NCBI RefSeq assembly: GCF_003387375.1
Contig: NZ_QUNG01000014.1
Location: forward strand, 16,761-80,760
DNA: 64,000 nt
Source of the DNA: Marinomonas pollencensis
GTDB lineage: Bacteria; Pseudomonadota; Gammaproteobacteria; Pseudomonadales; Marinomonadaceae
Direction: 5' to 3'
Shown: positions 1 to 7,954 of the stretch, in pieces
Layout of the letters: every line of letters starts with the position of its first letter
Position numbering within the stretch: position 1 is the stretch's first letter
Position numbers and translations under genes: made by a program
The notes under the pieces: generated by a model
Told to the model about the DNA's origin: nothing
Database searches by the model: none
What the model saw: only the letters and a program-made list of their open reading frames with translations

Positions 1-727
1 CAGGTTCGTTGTTAACCGGCGTTCCTTCAAGGTCTATACGAGGTTGCCCAGACAATAGGCACTTCTTGTATCTATCAGAGCGTGTATAAGCGGCTAGGGC
101 GCGTTTTTGTTTGCTGGCATTAAATTCATCGTCCAGCACCATGTCTTTATCAATACCGACCTTCAGAGGCTTAGGCTGGTTCCAATCAAACGCTTTTGGG
201 TAACGGTCTTCTAGCATCTTGATTAGGCGGCGGTTATTTTTCTGATTTTTCTGGCGCTTTTTTTGTTCAGGCGTCAGTGTCGCTGCTTCTTGCGTGCTTT
301 CACTTGCTGGTTGTACATCAGTGGTTGTTTCCACTTGAGTTTCGTCTTGTACTTCTGGCAAGCCGTTAAGCTCTGTTTGTTGTATTGTCATGTAATCAGT
401 CTGTTCTGTTGTCGTGGTTGTGATGCTGGTTTCAGCAAGAGAGTTCAGCAAGTCAAAGCTTAGTTGAGTATCAACCGTGCTTGTCGGAGCTGAGGTGTTC
501 TTTGTTTCAGCCGGTACGAGAAGATCCAAAGAGTCTTCAATATACAATTGTAATTGATCTTCAGTCGAACGCGATACCATGTTTTGCAAAAGATCCATTG
601 AGGCGCTGCTATTATCAGAAGAATCTGATTGCTGCGTTTTTAATTGCGCTATTTCCTCATGGGCTACTTTTAGCTGTTCGATGAGCTGGTCGACCTCAGC
701 TTCGAGTTTGGCGATTAATTGTTCCAT
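1..727 (-). CDS. proQ: ProQ/FinO-domain RNA-binding protein (3' end cut by window edge)
   Basis: Reading the minus strand by hand from ATG 727 gives 242 open codons to the window edge. Residues 1-30 look like a short coiled coil. Residues 31-155 are an acidic, Ser/Thr/Gln-rich linker. From about residue 161 the sequence matches the ProQ/FinO fold: a basic KKRQKNQKNNRR stretch, then RYPKAF, PLKVGI, AAYTRSDRY and QPRIDLEG, which are family landmarks. ProQ proteins bind structured small RNAs and mRNA 3' ends as chaperones. In E. coli ProQ the FinO domain is N-terminal, so a 160-residue N-terminal extension is a different architecture. The gene lies 15 nt downstream of a small peptide gene and ends an apparent zapB-OMP-peptide-proQ operon. 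The C-terminus is missing, so a further domain cannot be excluded. Confidence 0.85.
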   Translation of the reverse strand, partial: MEQLIAKLEAEVDQLIEQLKVAHEEIAQLKTQQSDSSDNSSASMDLLQNMVSRSTEDQLQLYIEDSLDLLVPAETKNTSAPTSTVDTQLSFDLLNSLAETSITTTTTEQTDYMTIQQTELNGLPEVQDETQVETTTDVQPASESTQEAATLTPEQKKRQKNQKNNRRLIKMLEDRYPKAFDWNQPKPLKVGIDKDMVLDDEFNASKQKRALAAYTRSDRYKKCLLSGQPRIDLEGTPVNNEP

Positions 728-742
728 ACGCAAGGCTCAATT

Positions 743-904
743 TTATAACGGTGTTAGTGGAATGCTTGGGGTGTTTTTCACGCCAATCATTTCTTGCCGT
801 TGAATATCATTCGGCTGAACGACCGAGATAGTCGGATTACTTTTATGCCATATAAAAGCGGAGGCCGCTAATAGGCAAATAAATAAGCTAGACATTAGTT
901 TCAT
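743..904 (-). CDS. Small membrane-anchored or secreted protein, 53 aa
   Basis: A short ORF from ATG 904 to TAA 743, too short for routine ORF lists. Residues 4-19 are hydrophobic (MSSLFICLLAASAFIW), which fits a signal anchor or one membrane helix. The remaining 33 residues are polar and Pro/Asn-rich and end in PSIPLTPL. It starts 5 nt after the stop of the outer-membrane protein gene and ends 15 nt before proQ, so tight operon spacing supports a real gene. No family is recognised. It has no Cys at a lipobox position, so it is probably not a lipoprotein. Comparing the peptide in related genomes would settle whether it is conserved. Confidence 0.55.
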   Translation of the reverse strand: MKLMSSLFICLLAASAFIWHKSNPTISVVQPNDIQRQEMIGVKNTPSIPLTPL

Positions 905-909
905 ATGGC

Positions 910-1386
910 TTAGAAAGTCAGTCCAGCTCCGACCATCACATGTTGATCGTATTTATTGCTATCGCTATTTAGTAGCTTAACAAAGACATCTAATCGGCTT
1001 GTGTTAGATGTAGCAATACGAAATCCCGCTTCAGGGTAGTAAACATTTTCGTCAAAGAAATCAATACCTGCGCCAATAAAGGTCCAGACTGGAGAGCCTG
1101 GCAATACTTGGAATGCAGGGGTAACACTATAATAGCGTCCACCTAAACCAATGGCACTTTCTGGATCGTCACCTAATGAAAAGGCAAAACCACCATACAA
1201 AGAAAAGTTTGATGGTGTAGTAAATTCCATCATGGTGCTCAAAATAGAGGTTGTGCTGCCGGTGTCATCGTCAGTTGAAGGGCGAACGGCGGTTGCCTCA
1301 AAGCTTAGCAAACTGGCAACTTGGCCATCCTCCGCAAGGGCATTACCGCAGAACAAGAGTAGCGTAGCGAATAATAAAGGTCTCAT
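910..1386 (-). CDS. Putative outer-membrane beta-barrel protein, 158 aa
   Basis: The protein begins with a clear signal peptide (MRPLLFATLLLFCGNALA, cleavage near residue 18). The mature part has alternating polar/hydrophobic strands with aromatic girdles (SLYGGFAFSLG, WTFIGAGIDFF) and ends in a C-terminal Phe (VGAGLTF), a hallmark of outer-membrane beta-barrels. The small size and Gly-rich strand ends resemble YfaZ-like barrels, but I do not assign a family firmly. Its ATG overlaps the zapB-like stop codon (ATGA at 1383-1386), so the two genes are translationally coupled. Function is unknown. Confidence 0.7.
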   Translation of the reverse strand: MRPLLFATLLLFCGNALAEDGQVASLLSFEATAVRPSTDDDTGSTTSILSTMMEFTTPSNFSLYGGFAFSLGDDPESAIGLGGRYYSVTPAFQVLPGSPVWTFIGAGIDFFDENVYYPEAGFRIATSNTSRLDVFVKLLNSDSNKYDQHVMVGAGLTF

Positions 1387-1613
1387 TGTTTGTTATCCAA
1401 TTGATTAAGACGGTTTAGCATTTCTGACAAGGAAGATTCCCAGTTGGATTGCTGCTCAGAGCGTTGCGTTAGGTTTGTTTCTAGTTCGTTCTTCTCTTCG
1501 CTTAATTCGTAATTTTGCATTTCTAGCTCAGAGATTCTCTGGCGCAGAGAAGAAATTTCTTCAACCGCTTCGTTGATGCGTTGTTCTAGGTGGTGAAGTA
1601 ATTCGTTGTTCAT
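1383..1613 (-). CDS. zapB: ZapB-like coiled-coil cell division protein
   Basis: A 76-residue protein that is almost entirely heptad repeat, with a Trp near residue 58 followed by a short amphipathic tail (SSLSEMLNRLNQL). E. coli ZapB has the same size, the same early LE..I..A...I..L pattern and a Trp-containing C-terminus (WQERLQALLGRM). ZapB works with ZapA to organise the Z-ring. Related short coiled-coil proteins are also annotated as TIGR02449, so the functional name is inferred from pattern and length. It is the first gene of the run leading to proQ and overlaps the next gene by 4 nt. Confidence 0.65.
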   Translation of the reverse strand: MNNELLHHLEQRINEAVEEISSLRQRISELEMQNYELSEEKNELETNLTQRSEQQSNWESSLSEMLNRLNQLDNKQ

Positions 1614-1632
1614 TTTGTTTATCCTAAAATAT

Positions 1633-1657
1633 AAAAAATCGCTTTATTAAAGTAGCG
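1633..1657 (-). terminator. Weak intrinsic terminator after flgT
   Basis: On the minus strand, CGCTACTTTAATAAAGCG can fold as a short bulged hairpin. It is followed by ATTTTTTAT, 13 nt after the flgT stop. The stem is poor, so termination is probably partial. Confidence 0.35.
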
Positions 1658-1669
1658 TTATGATGAAAA

Positions 1670-2860
1670 TTACCAAGCAATCACAACATCTTGTTGCTGA
1701 ACGTTTAATATCTGTGCGTCAACCGCGAGTTCACCAATAGAGAAGTTTGGTTGGACTTGCTTGATAGTAACATTGATATTGGCATTATTCAGTTGTGTCT
1801 GTGTTGTTTGGTTTTGATTAAATATTTCAAAACGGCGATAAACGCCTAATTTGTCTCCTTGCTTGATACCAGATAAAGAGCCTGCCGAAATATGTATGCG
1901 ATTGCCTTCGGTGCGAAAGATGCTTGCAATAAAGGGCTGGCAGCGTAGTTTTTCGCTGCTATCAATGGCGCTTTCTCTAAGTATCTCACGGACCACTTTA
2001 CCATAATGAACAGTCCAAAATTTGGCACTGCCAAAGCCAACGCGAGCATTATCAGCGATATCCCAGTCACCAATTTCACTGTAGCGTTTTTGGAAAAACA
2101 GCGCGCCGCTAAAACTGTCATAAATATACAGGTCTAGAACGAAATTTCGATCTTTTGGTGTGGCATCCTCTTGATGGCCATCTGGGTCGTCTGGTGTTCT
2201 TAAGTACAAAGGGCTAATGTCGCGGATTACCCCGCTGACAATGTATTGCACACCCAGTTGTTGTCCGAGGCGGGTAACATTCGTTAATGCGCCTTGGTTG
2301 TTAATCGCCGATGGCGCATTAATCAAATCTGGGTAGATGGCCACATTAGTCGCATTTAACGCGCGCAGGAAACCTTGCTTGTTAATCGCATTGGCCAGGT
2401 CTCTTGGTAGTTCGCGGGAAATATTGTCGAGTCTACCTAAGCTGGCTTGTTCAGGTTTTTGTAATTTGAAGCCTGTGATCGCCACTGACTTTTTGTAAAA
2501 ATTGGTCGCACCATTGCTGCACTGGGAGTCAGGGGTGACATTGACGCGGGCAATAACCGTAAGAAAGTCACCTTGGCGTTCTTCATGCAGTATTTTGGCT
2601 TGTTGTACACGTCCTGCACTGCGAATTTTAAGGTCAGAATCTAGGTCGCCATTTTTCAGACGGTCATTTACGCTCACTCGCGAACTTGATTGAAGTACCG
2701 CTTGTTTGATGGCTTGTTGCGTCGCACGATAGCGAGCATCGTCTACGTCATCGTTATAAACAATGGCCTTGCCTGTCGCCGTCACCGTTTGTGCAAAGCT
2801 AGGCGCAATGGACAGCAGTGACAGCGTAACAAAGAGAAAATATTTAACGGTGAAAGACAT
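1670..2860 (-). CDS. flgT: Flagellar assembly protein T (T-/H-ring component)
   Basis: A 396-residue secreted protein with signal peptide MSFTVKYFLFVTLSLLSIAPSFA. The start of the mature protein (VTATGKAIVYNDDVDDARYRATQQAIKQAV) is typical of the FlgT N-terminal domain. A middle domain follows (VGVQ-type strand, IVSGVIRDISP), then a C-terminal SH3-like region (ISAGSLSGIKQGDKLGVYRR). In Vibrio, FlgT builds the periplasmic H- and T-rings that anchor stators around the sodium-driven polar flagellum. It is coupled to the upstream lipoprotein gene by a TAATG overlap at 2858-2862, matching the flgP/flgT functional pair. Length and domain order are normal for the family. Confidence 0.85.
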   Translation of the reverse strand: MSFTVKYFLFVTLSLLSIAPSFAQTVTATGKAIVYNDDVDDARYRATQQAIKQAVLQSSSRVSVNDRLKNGDLDSDLKIRSAGRVQQAKILHEERQGDFLTVIARVNVTPDSQCSNGATNFYKKSVAITGFKLQKPEQASLGRLDNISRELPRDLANAINKQGFLRALNATNVAIYPDLINAPSAINNQGALTNVTRLGQQLGVQYIVSGVIRDISPLYLRTPDDPDGHQEDATPKDRNFVLDLYIYDSFSGALFFQKRYSEIGDWDIADNARVGFGSAKFWTVHYGKVVREILRESAIDSSEKLRCQPFIASIFRTEGNRIHISAGSLSGIKQGDKLGVYRRFEIFNQNQTTQTQLNNANINVTIKQVQPNFSIGELAVDAQILNVQQQDVVIAW

Positions 2861-3477
2861 TATTCAATCGTATAAAAGTTAGCAGTGGTGTTCGGGCTTG
2901 CAGCATTAACCGTGTTGTGGCTTTGATGTGTTCGACAAAGCGGGTTGCTGCTGATCGCGCTTGGTGTGCTGACACATTCACGGAAGTTTTCCTGGAGTGC
3001 CATTTCAACAACGGTTTCAAAGGTTCCATCTTCATGTTCGCGTTGTGAAACGACCTTTGCCCCGACTAGATAAGAGTCGATGTAAGAGCGCAATTCGTCG
3101 TGTTGTAGCACCATGTTGTTCAAGGAGCTGGAGCCGTCCAATTTCAGACCGTATACACGCTCGGAAAGGTTACGGTAAGCATCCAATGTGGAGCTGCGTA
3201 ATGCCATCAAGCGCGCTTGAGATTTTGAAAAGCGTTTGCTAGTACTTACTGCCGCATAGCCAGTCGCATTAATGATAATAGGTGGCTGCTTAACAACGCG
3301 TCGCACACTGCTTTGTGGCGATTGATTCAAGATCGAGCTCGCTCCCATGTCGACTGTGTTGCCGTTACAAGGACCGACGGTAGTACACTCTTCGCCTGTT
3401 CTTTGGAATAAATTCTGACAACCTGCAAGTGCAATACTCATTATGGCGATGGAAAATAGTTTAAAACCTGATGTCAT
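2860..3477 (-). CDS. flgP: FlgP-like LPP20-family flagellar lipoprotein
   Basis: I place the start at ATG 3477 rather than the 57-codon longer frame. It is preceded by AGGGGA and immediately gives a lipoprotein signal with lipobox LAGC (Cys20). The LPP20-type core follows: an INATGYAAV strand, then KSQARLMALRSSTLDAYRNL, then a VVEMAL C-terminal strand. In Vibrio, FlgP and FlgO form the outer part of the basal-body H-ring and are needed for motility under the sheath. Its stop overlaps flgT. A sigma-54-like promoter lies 94-108 nt upstream. The alternative name is a generic LPP20 lipoprotein, but the flgT partner favours FlgP. Confidence 0.75.
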   Translation of the reverse strand: MTSGFKLFSIAIMSIALAGCQNLFQRTGEECTTVGPCNGNTVDMGASSILNQSPQSSVRRVVKQPPIIINATGYAAVSTSKRFSKSQARLMALRSSTLDAYRNLSERVYGLKLDGSSSLNNMVLQHDELRSYIDSYLVGAKVVSQREHEDGTFETVVEMALQENFRECVSTPSAISSNPLCRTHQSHNTVNAASPNTTANFYTIE

Positions 3478-3570
3478 AATGGGGTCCCCTGATGGAAGTC
3501 CTTGTCGTGTTTTATGTAAAAAATCATGATAACTCTGCGTTATAAAAGTGCATTCTAAATGTATAAATAA

Positions 3571-3585
3571 GCAAAAAGCAGGCCA
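3571..3585 (-). promoter_or_regulatory. Candidate sigma-54 (-24/-12) promoter for flgP-flgT
   Basis: The minus strand reads TGGCCTGCTTTTTGC followed by T. The consensus is TGGCACG-N4-TTGC, and here the GG (-24) and GC (-12) elements are exact and correctly spaced. Two of the variable -24 positions differ. Sigma-54 control by FlrC-type regulators is known for the Vibrio flgOP genes, so the location makes sense. Confidence 0.5.
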
Positions 3586-3790
3586 TGGCGTGTTTTGATG
3601 CATTTTATTTGCTGCAAAATGTAAACTATTTTGCTTACTAGCGTCCATGTTTAGGGGGGAAATAAGCCAGTTTCTAGCGTTTTTTTTGAGAAATTCATCG
3701 ATTTTCTTGTTTTTCTCTTTGCTTCTTCAGTTGCTCTTGAGGGGCGAGTAGGAATTGCTATTGATTGTTTTGTTTCATTAACTGTGTAGA

Positions 3791-3806
3791 CTGGTTTTAT
3801 ATACAG
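3791..3806 (+). promoter_or_regulatory. LexA (SOS) box upstream of dinB
   Basis: CTGGTTTTATATACAG matches the CTGT-N8-ACAG LexA operator with one mismatch and has the AT-rich centre typical of strong boxes. It differs at a single base from the box in front of recA at 62720. It lies 18 nt before the dinB ATG. Confidence 0.75.
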
Positions 3807-3823
3807 TGTTTTTGAGTGTAATT

Positions 3824-4885
3824 ATGTTGGATCAGCGCAAAATTATTCACATCGACGCCGATTGTTTTTATGCTGCTATTGAGATGCGTGATGACCCTAG
3901 TCTGGCGCAAGTGCCTTTGGCAATTGGTGGTTCATCCCAGAATAGAGGGGTATTAAGTACCGCAAATTACCTGGCACGCTCTTTTGGTGTTCGGTCGGCG
4001 ATGCCCACAGCACAAGCGAAACGTTTATGTCCTTCTTTGGTTGTGATACCCGGAAATATGGAAAAATATCGCCTTGCCTCGCGGCAAATGCATGCCATTT
4101 TTCGCCAGTATACTGACATAATTGAGCCGCTCTCATTAGATGAAGCGTATCTTGATGTGACAGATTGTGAAGCTTGTCATGGAAGTGCGACCAGAATCGC
4201 AGAGCAGATTCGTCAGCAAGTGAGGGAGCAAATAGGCATTACTGTATCGGCGGGTGTGGCAACCAATAAATTCATCGCCAAGGTTGCCAGTGATTGGCAG
4301 AAACCCGATGGTCTTACCATTATTACACCAGATCAGCAGTTTGAGTTTGTTTCACAGTTGCCCGTTAAGTGTATTTCAGGAATAGGTAAGGTATCACAAG
4401 AGCGTTTAGCGGCGTTGGGGGTATTTATTTGCTCGGACCTCCAGAAAATAGACTTTTCTATTCTACAAAAGAACTTTGGCAGCATGGCTTTTCGGCTCTC
4501 ACAATATGCGCTGGGCATAGATAAACGGCCAGTACAAACCACGCGGGAGCGGAAAAGTGTGTCAGTTGAGCATACTTTTTCTGAAGACTTATGCTCTTTA
4601 GAGTCTTGTTTAGCCAGGCTGCCTGAATTATTGGCGAGTCTAGATAAACGCATGGCAGGTCGTGGTTTAGAAGCTCAAGTTAGCAAATATTACCTCAAGT
4701 TAAAATTTAACGATTTTAAGCAAACGACAATAGAACAAGCGATCCAAAGCACTTTCTCAAAACAAGTTTTCTCCGCTTTATTGACGCGGGCTTACCAACG
4801 ACAGTCACGTCCAGTGCGCTTAATCGGTGTGGGCTATCGGTTATCGACACCAGCGCCACGGCAGTTGGATATGGGTTTTGACTAA
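3824..4885 (+). CDS. dinB: DNA polymerase IV (Y-family translesion polymerase)
   Basis: A 353-residue Pol IV, the usual family length. The first catalytic carboxylate is in IIHIDADCFYAA (Asp11) and the second pair is SLDEAYLD (Asp106-Glu107). The palm, helix-hairpin-helix region (CISGIGKVSQERLAALG) and little-finger domain follow. DinB copies past minor-groove guanine adducts and is error-prone. I start at ATG 3824, because it gives MLDQRKIIHI close to the known N-terminus, whereas the GTG at 3806 lies inside the LexA operator. The operator implies induction during SOS, with recA under a near-identical box in the same window. The protein lacks an obvious C-terminal beta-clamp QL..LF motif, although its tail (RQLDMGF) may serve. 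Confidence 0.93.
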   Translation: MLDQRKIIHIDADCFYAAIEMRDDPSLAQVPLAIGGSSQNRGVLSTANYLARSFGVRSAMPTAQAKRLCPSLVVIPGNMEKYRLASRQMHAIFRQYTDIIEPLSLDEAYLDVTDCEACHGSATRIAEQIRQQVREQIGITVSAGVATNKFIAKVASDWQKPDGLTIITPDQQFEFVSQLPVKCISGIGKVSQERLAALGVFICSDLQKIDFSILQKNFGSMAFRLSQYALGIDKRPVQTTRERKSVSVEHTFSEDLCSLESCLARLPELLASLDKRMAGRGLEAQVSKYYLKLKFNDFKQTTIEQAIQSTFSKQVFSALLTRAYQRQSRPVRLIGVGYRLSTPAPRQLDMGFD

Positions 4886-5078
4886 TGGCTAAAAAATGAC
4901 CGTATTTTTGTCTTGCTGCTATAGTTAGTGCTGGAAGCAGCGCATAAGTTTTCTCAGCAAGACTCGTGGCGCGCGGTTCGCAATTTTCAGGACGCCTTTG
5001 CGTCTTGTTTGTATGCCTTCGCGCTGAGCTAAGAAAGCTTGTTCCTACCTTCCTTAAGTAATGTGGAGGTACTGTCTG

Positions 5079-6059
5079 ATGAATAGAAATCCCAAATTAT
5101 TAAATGGTTTTAAGCATGAAATGCCTGCATCGTTGGCGGGGCGTTTGCGTTTTGAAGTGGAGCAAACACTAAAAAGCTTGTATGCCGATGAAGCCTTGGT
5201 AGATCAACTGGGGGCCTTGTATTTGCCGTTTTCTACCTGGTTGAGCAGTAAGGCGAAGTCAGCTCACGGCCCACTGATAGTCGGCTTAGGTGGTCCACAA
5301 GGGGCTGGAAAAACCACATTTAGCCGGGTGGTGAGTCGAGTCTTGTGCAAGGGGTTTGATTTAAAAAGCATTGTGGTGAGCTTGGACGATTTATACAGCA
5401 CCCGTAAAGATAGGCTTCACTATGCGCAGAATACACACCCTTTATTTGCCACTCGTGGGGCTCCTGGCACTCATGATATTAATATGGCTTTGATGCTGTT
5501 TGAACGCTTACGCAACTTAAAAGAGGGTGAAGTAATGATGTTGCCAGTGTTTGATAAGTCTATAGACGACCGTAAGCCCGTGCATTTATGGACGGAAGTG
5601 CAAGGGCCGGTGGATGTGATTTTTCTCGAAGGTTGGTGTGTGGGTGCATCTGGATTGGGGGAGGCGCTTGCTCAACCCATAAACCGCTTAGAAGAAGAAA
5701 AAGACAAGGATGGTGTATGGCGAAATCTTGTAAATCAGCATTTACAAGAAGGTTATAAAGAGCTGTTCGCCAATATCGATATCATGATGTGGATGGAGGC
5801 GCCGGATTATGATGTGGTTTATCAGTGGCGCAATAAGCAAGAACGCCTGCTAGAAGCCCATTTGCATGATATTCATGGCGGCGTCTTGGATACCTTGGAT
5901 ATTAAAGTGATGTCTCCTGAAGCGTTAAAAGGTTTTATGCAATATTACGAACGTTTAACGCGACATTTGATGGCCACCATGTCGGAGCGATCAGATGTGG
6001 TCTTTAAGCTCAACCATAAGCAGGAAGTGGTCGGCTTGCGTTTTCCGGTAGAGCATTGA
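5079..6059 (+). CDS. P-loop kinase of the D-glycerate 3-kinase (GLYK/Tda10) type
   Basis: A 326-residue P-loop NTPase. Walker A is GLGGPQGAGKTT (residues 69-80), followed by SIVVSLDDLYS and RGAPGTHDINMA, and by VDVIFLEGWCVG. These are the landmark motifs of the phosphoribulokinase/uridine-kinase-like family that includes plant glycerate 3-kinase and yeast Tda10. It probably phosphorylates a small hydroxy-acid, D-glycerate being the best-known substrate, but the bacterial members are poorly characterised. ATG 5079 is chosen because GGAGG at 5065-5069 is well placed. It appears monocistronic. It could supply 3-phosphoglycerate from glycerate, though no glycerate pathway gene is adjacent. Confidence 0.7.
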   Translation: MNRNPKLLNGFKHEMPASLAGRLRFEVEQTLKSLYADEALVDQLGALYLPFSTWLSSKAKSAHGPLIVGLGGPQGAGKTTFSRVVSRVLCKGFDLKSIVVSLDDLYSTRKDRLHYAQNTHPLFATRGAPGTHDINMALMLFERLRNLKEGEVMMLPVFDKSIDDRKPVHLWTEVQGPVDVIFLEGWCVGASGLGEALAQPINRLEEEKDKDGVWRNLVNQHLQEGYKELFANIDIMMWMEAPDYDVVYQWRNKQERLLEAHLHDIHGGVLDTLDIKVMSPEALKGFMQYYERLTRHLMATMSERSDVVFKLNHKQEVVGLRFPVEH

Positions 6060-6233
6060 TAGGCTGGCGGTTAAATTGGGTTGTGGGTTAAAGAGTTATC
6101 TAGAATAAATTTTTGTCGATATAATAGGCTATTACTGAAAAAACATGACCTGAGTGAGATGCTTCTGGTTTATATTTTTTCTTTGGTAGCCTTTTTTTTG
6201 CCCGTATTCCGGGCCTGTTTTTTGGAGTGAAAA

Positions 6234-6902
6234 ATGACGGATTTGTTGCCCAGCGTGTTACTAGAGACTGCAGAAAACCCAGATGCAGCCATTATTTGGC
6301 TACATGGTTTAGGGTCTGATGGGCATGATTTTGAGTCCATTGTGCCAGCTTTAGGTGTTCAGCCAGATCAAAAATGGCGTTTTGTGTTTCCTCATGCGCC
6401 GCAGCGTCCAGTTACAGTGAATGGCGGAATGATGATGCGCGCTTGGTATGATATTTATGAGATGACCTTGGAGCGCAAGGTGGATATGGCGAATATCGAA
6501 GAGTCATGCCAACAAATTGAAGCACTAGTGCAGGCTCAGATTGCCTCAGGTATTGATGCGTCGCGTATTGTGTTAGCTGGGTTTTCACAAGGCGGTGTGA
6601 TTGCCTATCAATTGGCGTTAACTTCACAGCACTCGTTCGCTGGTGTTATGGCGCTTTCTACTTATCTTGCTAATAAATCTGACCTTCCTGCGGCAGAAGA
6701 TTGCAATAACGGCGCGACTCCGTTCTTGATTCATCATGGGTCTCAAGATCCTGTGGTTTCTCCTAGCCTAGCGATAGATGCCAAAAACGCTCTTAATGAG
6801 CGGGGCTTTGAGGTTGAATATGCCACTTATGATATGCCTCATTCGGTGTGTCCAGAGCAGGTTTCGGATATTTCAGCATGGTTGCATGCTCGTTTATCTT
6901 AA
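6234..6902 (+). CDS. Carboxylesterase/phospholipase family alpha/beta hydrolase
   Basis: A 222-residue single-domain alpha/beta hydrolase. The oxyanion region is WLHGLGSDG, the nucleophile elbow is GFSQGG (Ser118), the acid is in HHGSQDPVV (Asp172) and the catalytic His is in MPHSV (His203). This is the carboxylesterase 2/EstB family seen in Pseudomonas, related to acyl-protein thioesterases. It is cytoplasmic, with no signal peptide, and probably hydrolyses short-chain esters or thioesters. It is likely a single-gene unit, preceded by a 174-nt gap and followed by a weak hairpin. The natural substrate is not predictable. Confidence 0.88.
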   Translation: MTDLLPSVLLETAENPDAAIIWLHGLGSDGHDFESIVPALGVQPDQKWRFVFPHAPQRPVTVNGGMMMRAWYDIYEMTLERKVDMANIEESCQQIEALVQAQIASGIDASRIVLAGFSQGGVIAYQLALTSQHSFAGVMALSTYLANKSDLPAAEDCNNGATPFLIHHGSQDPVVSPSLAIDAKNALNERGFEVEYATYDMPHSVCPEQVSDISAWLHARLS

Positions 6903-6958
6903 GCTCATCGGGTAAAGATAAGCGAATACCTGTGTTGGTTTGAGCCAAGTAATAAAAA

Positions 6959-6978
6959 GACCGCTGTTTAGGTCATGT
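6959..6978 (+). terminator. Weak terminator-like hairpin after the esterase gene
   Basis: A GACC...GGTC stem with an 8-nt loop is flanked by an A-run upstream and ATGTTTTT downstream. The four-pair stem is short, so efficiency is doubtful. Confidence 0.35.
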
Positions 6979-7074
6979 TTTTGTGCCTGTCAGCGGTGGC
7001 AACTTGTTTACGGCTATTTTGTCAGCTGAGTCTAACAAGGCGTATTGCTAGCTTCCTTAAAGGGGGAGAATGAA

Positions 7075-7872
7075 ATGACATTAAAATGCGAAGAGTTACT
7101 GGCGTTTGCATTGCGTATTGCAGAGCAAGCCGCAACCATGATGCAGCAAGCGAGAGAGACAAAGGCTTTTTCGGCGGATTATAAGGCTGATCATGAGTTG
7201 GTGACGTCAACAGACCTTGCGATTGACCGTTATTTATGCGGAGAAATATCGGCGGCTTACCCTAGTCATTGCATTCTGTCCGAAGAGTCTTCTCCCAATT
7301 TATTGTTAGGAGAAGCCCCCACCTGGGTCATCGACCCCATTGATGGGACGGTGAACTATGCGCATCAGCACCGACATGTGGCTGTGTCCATTGCTTTGTA
7401 TGTGGATGGGCAGCGCTTTTTAGGTGTGGTTCATGCTCCGTTTTTAGAGGAGTGTTATTGGGCGGTGAAAGGGCAAGGCGCCTATCTAAATGGAGCGCGT
7501 TTGAAGCTAACGGACACAGTGAGCTTACGCAATGCTTTGGTTGCAACAGGGTTTCCTTATCAAAAGAACGCACTCGAGCCCTTGATAAAGCGCGTTTCCA
7601 ATGTGTTGCATCAATGTCAGGATATACGCCGCAATGGATCCGCAGCACTGGATCTTTGTTGGTTGGCAGCAGGGCGTTTACAAGCCTATTACGAGTCGGT
7701 AAAACCATGGGATATGGCTGCTGGAGCATTGATTGCCTGCGAAGCTGGGGCTGTATTGGGACGCTATGATGACGTGACGTCTGACTGGCCTCTGGAAATT
7801 AATGGCGATGCTCTATTGGTTTGTGTTCCTTCCTTATACGAGCCGATGCAACAAGTGTTGGCACTGGATTAG
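7075..7872 (+). CDS. Inositol monophosphatase-family phosphatase
   Basis: A 265-residue member of the Mg2+-dependent, lithium-sensitive phosphatase family. Metal ligands are visible in LSEESS (Glu70/Glu71), WVIDPIDGTVNY (Asp87, Asp90) and the C-terminal KPWDMAAG motif. SuhB of E. coli is the best-known bacterial relative and also acts in rRNA antitermination. CysQ and HisN-type histidinol-phosphatases share the fold, so the substrate is uncertain. ATG 7075 follows AGGGGGAG with good spacing. The protein is of usual length, and nothing in the neighbours specifies its role. Confidence 0.85.
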   Translation: MTLKCEELLAFALRIAEQAATMMQQARETKAFSADYKADHELVTSTDLAIDRYLCGEISAAYPSHCILSEESSPNLLLGEAPTWVIDPIDGTVNYAHQHRHVAVSIALYVDGQRFLGVVHAPFLEECYWAVKGQGAYLNGARLKLTDTVSLRNALVATGFPYQKNALEPLIKRVSNVLHQCQDIRRNGSAALDLCWLAAGRLQAYYESVKPWDMAAGALIACEAGAVLGRYDDVTSDWPLEINGDALLVCVPSLYEPMQQVLALD

Positions 7873-7954
7873 CACCTGTTCGTGTTCCTTAAATTACTTA
7901 CATCATGAGTCAGTCAAATTGAACGCTTTCTCATTATAAATATTGGATTTTGTT

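Noticed and set aside
263..803. Plus-strand frames in the first 800 bases
   Set aside because: The minus strand reads as a ProQ/FinO gene plus a small peptide gene; the plus-strand frames have no family features and are Cys-rich shadows.
7328..7729. 133-codon minus-strand frame
   Set aside because: Antisense to the inositol monophosphatase gene; His/Pro-rich shadow.
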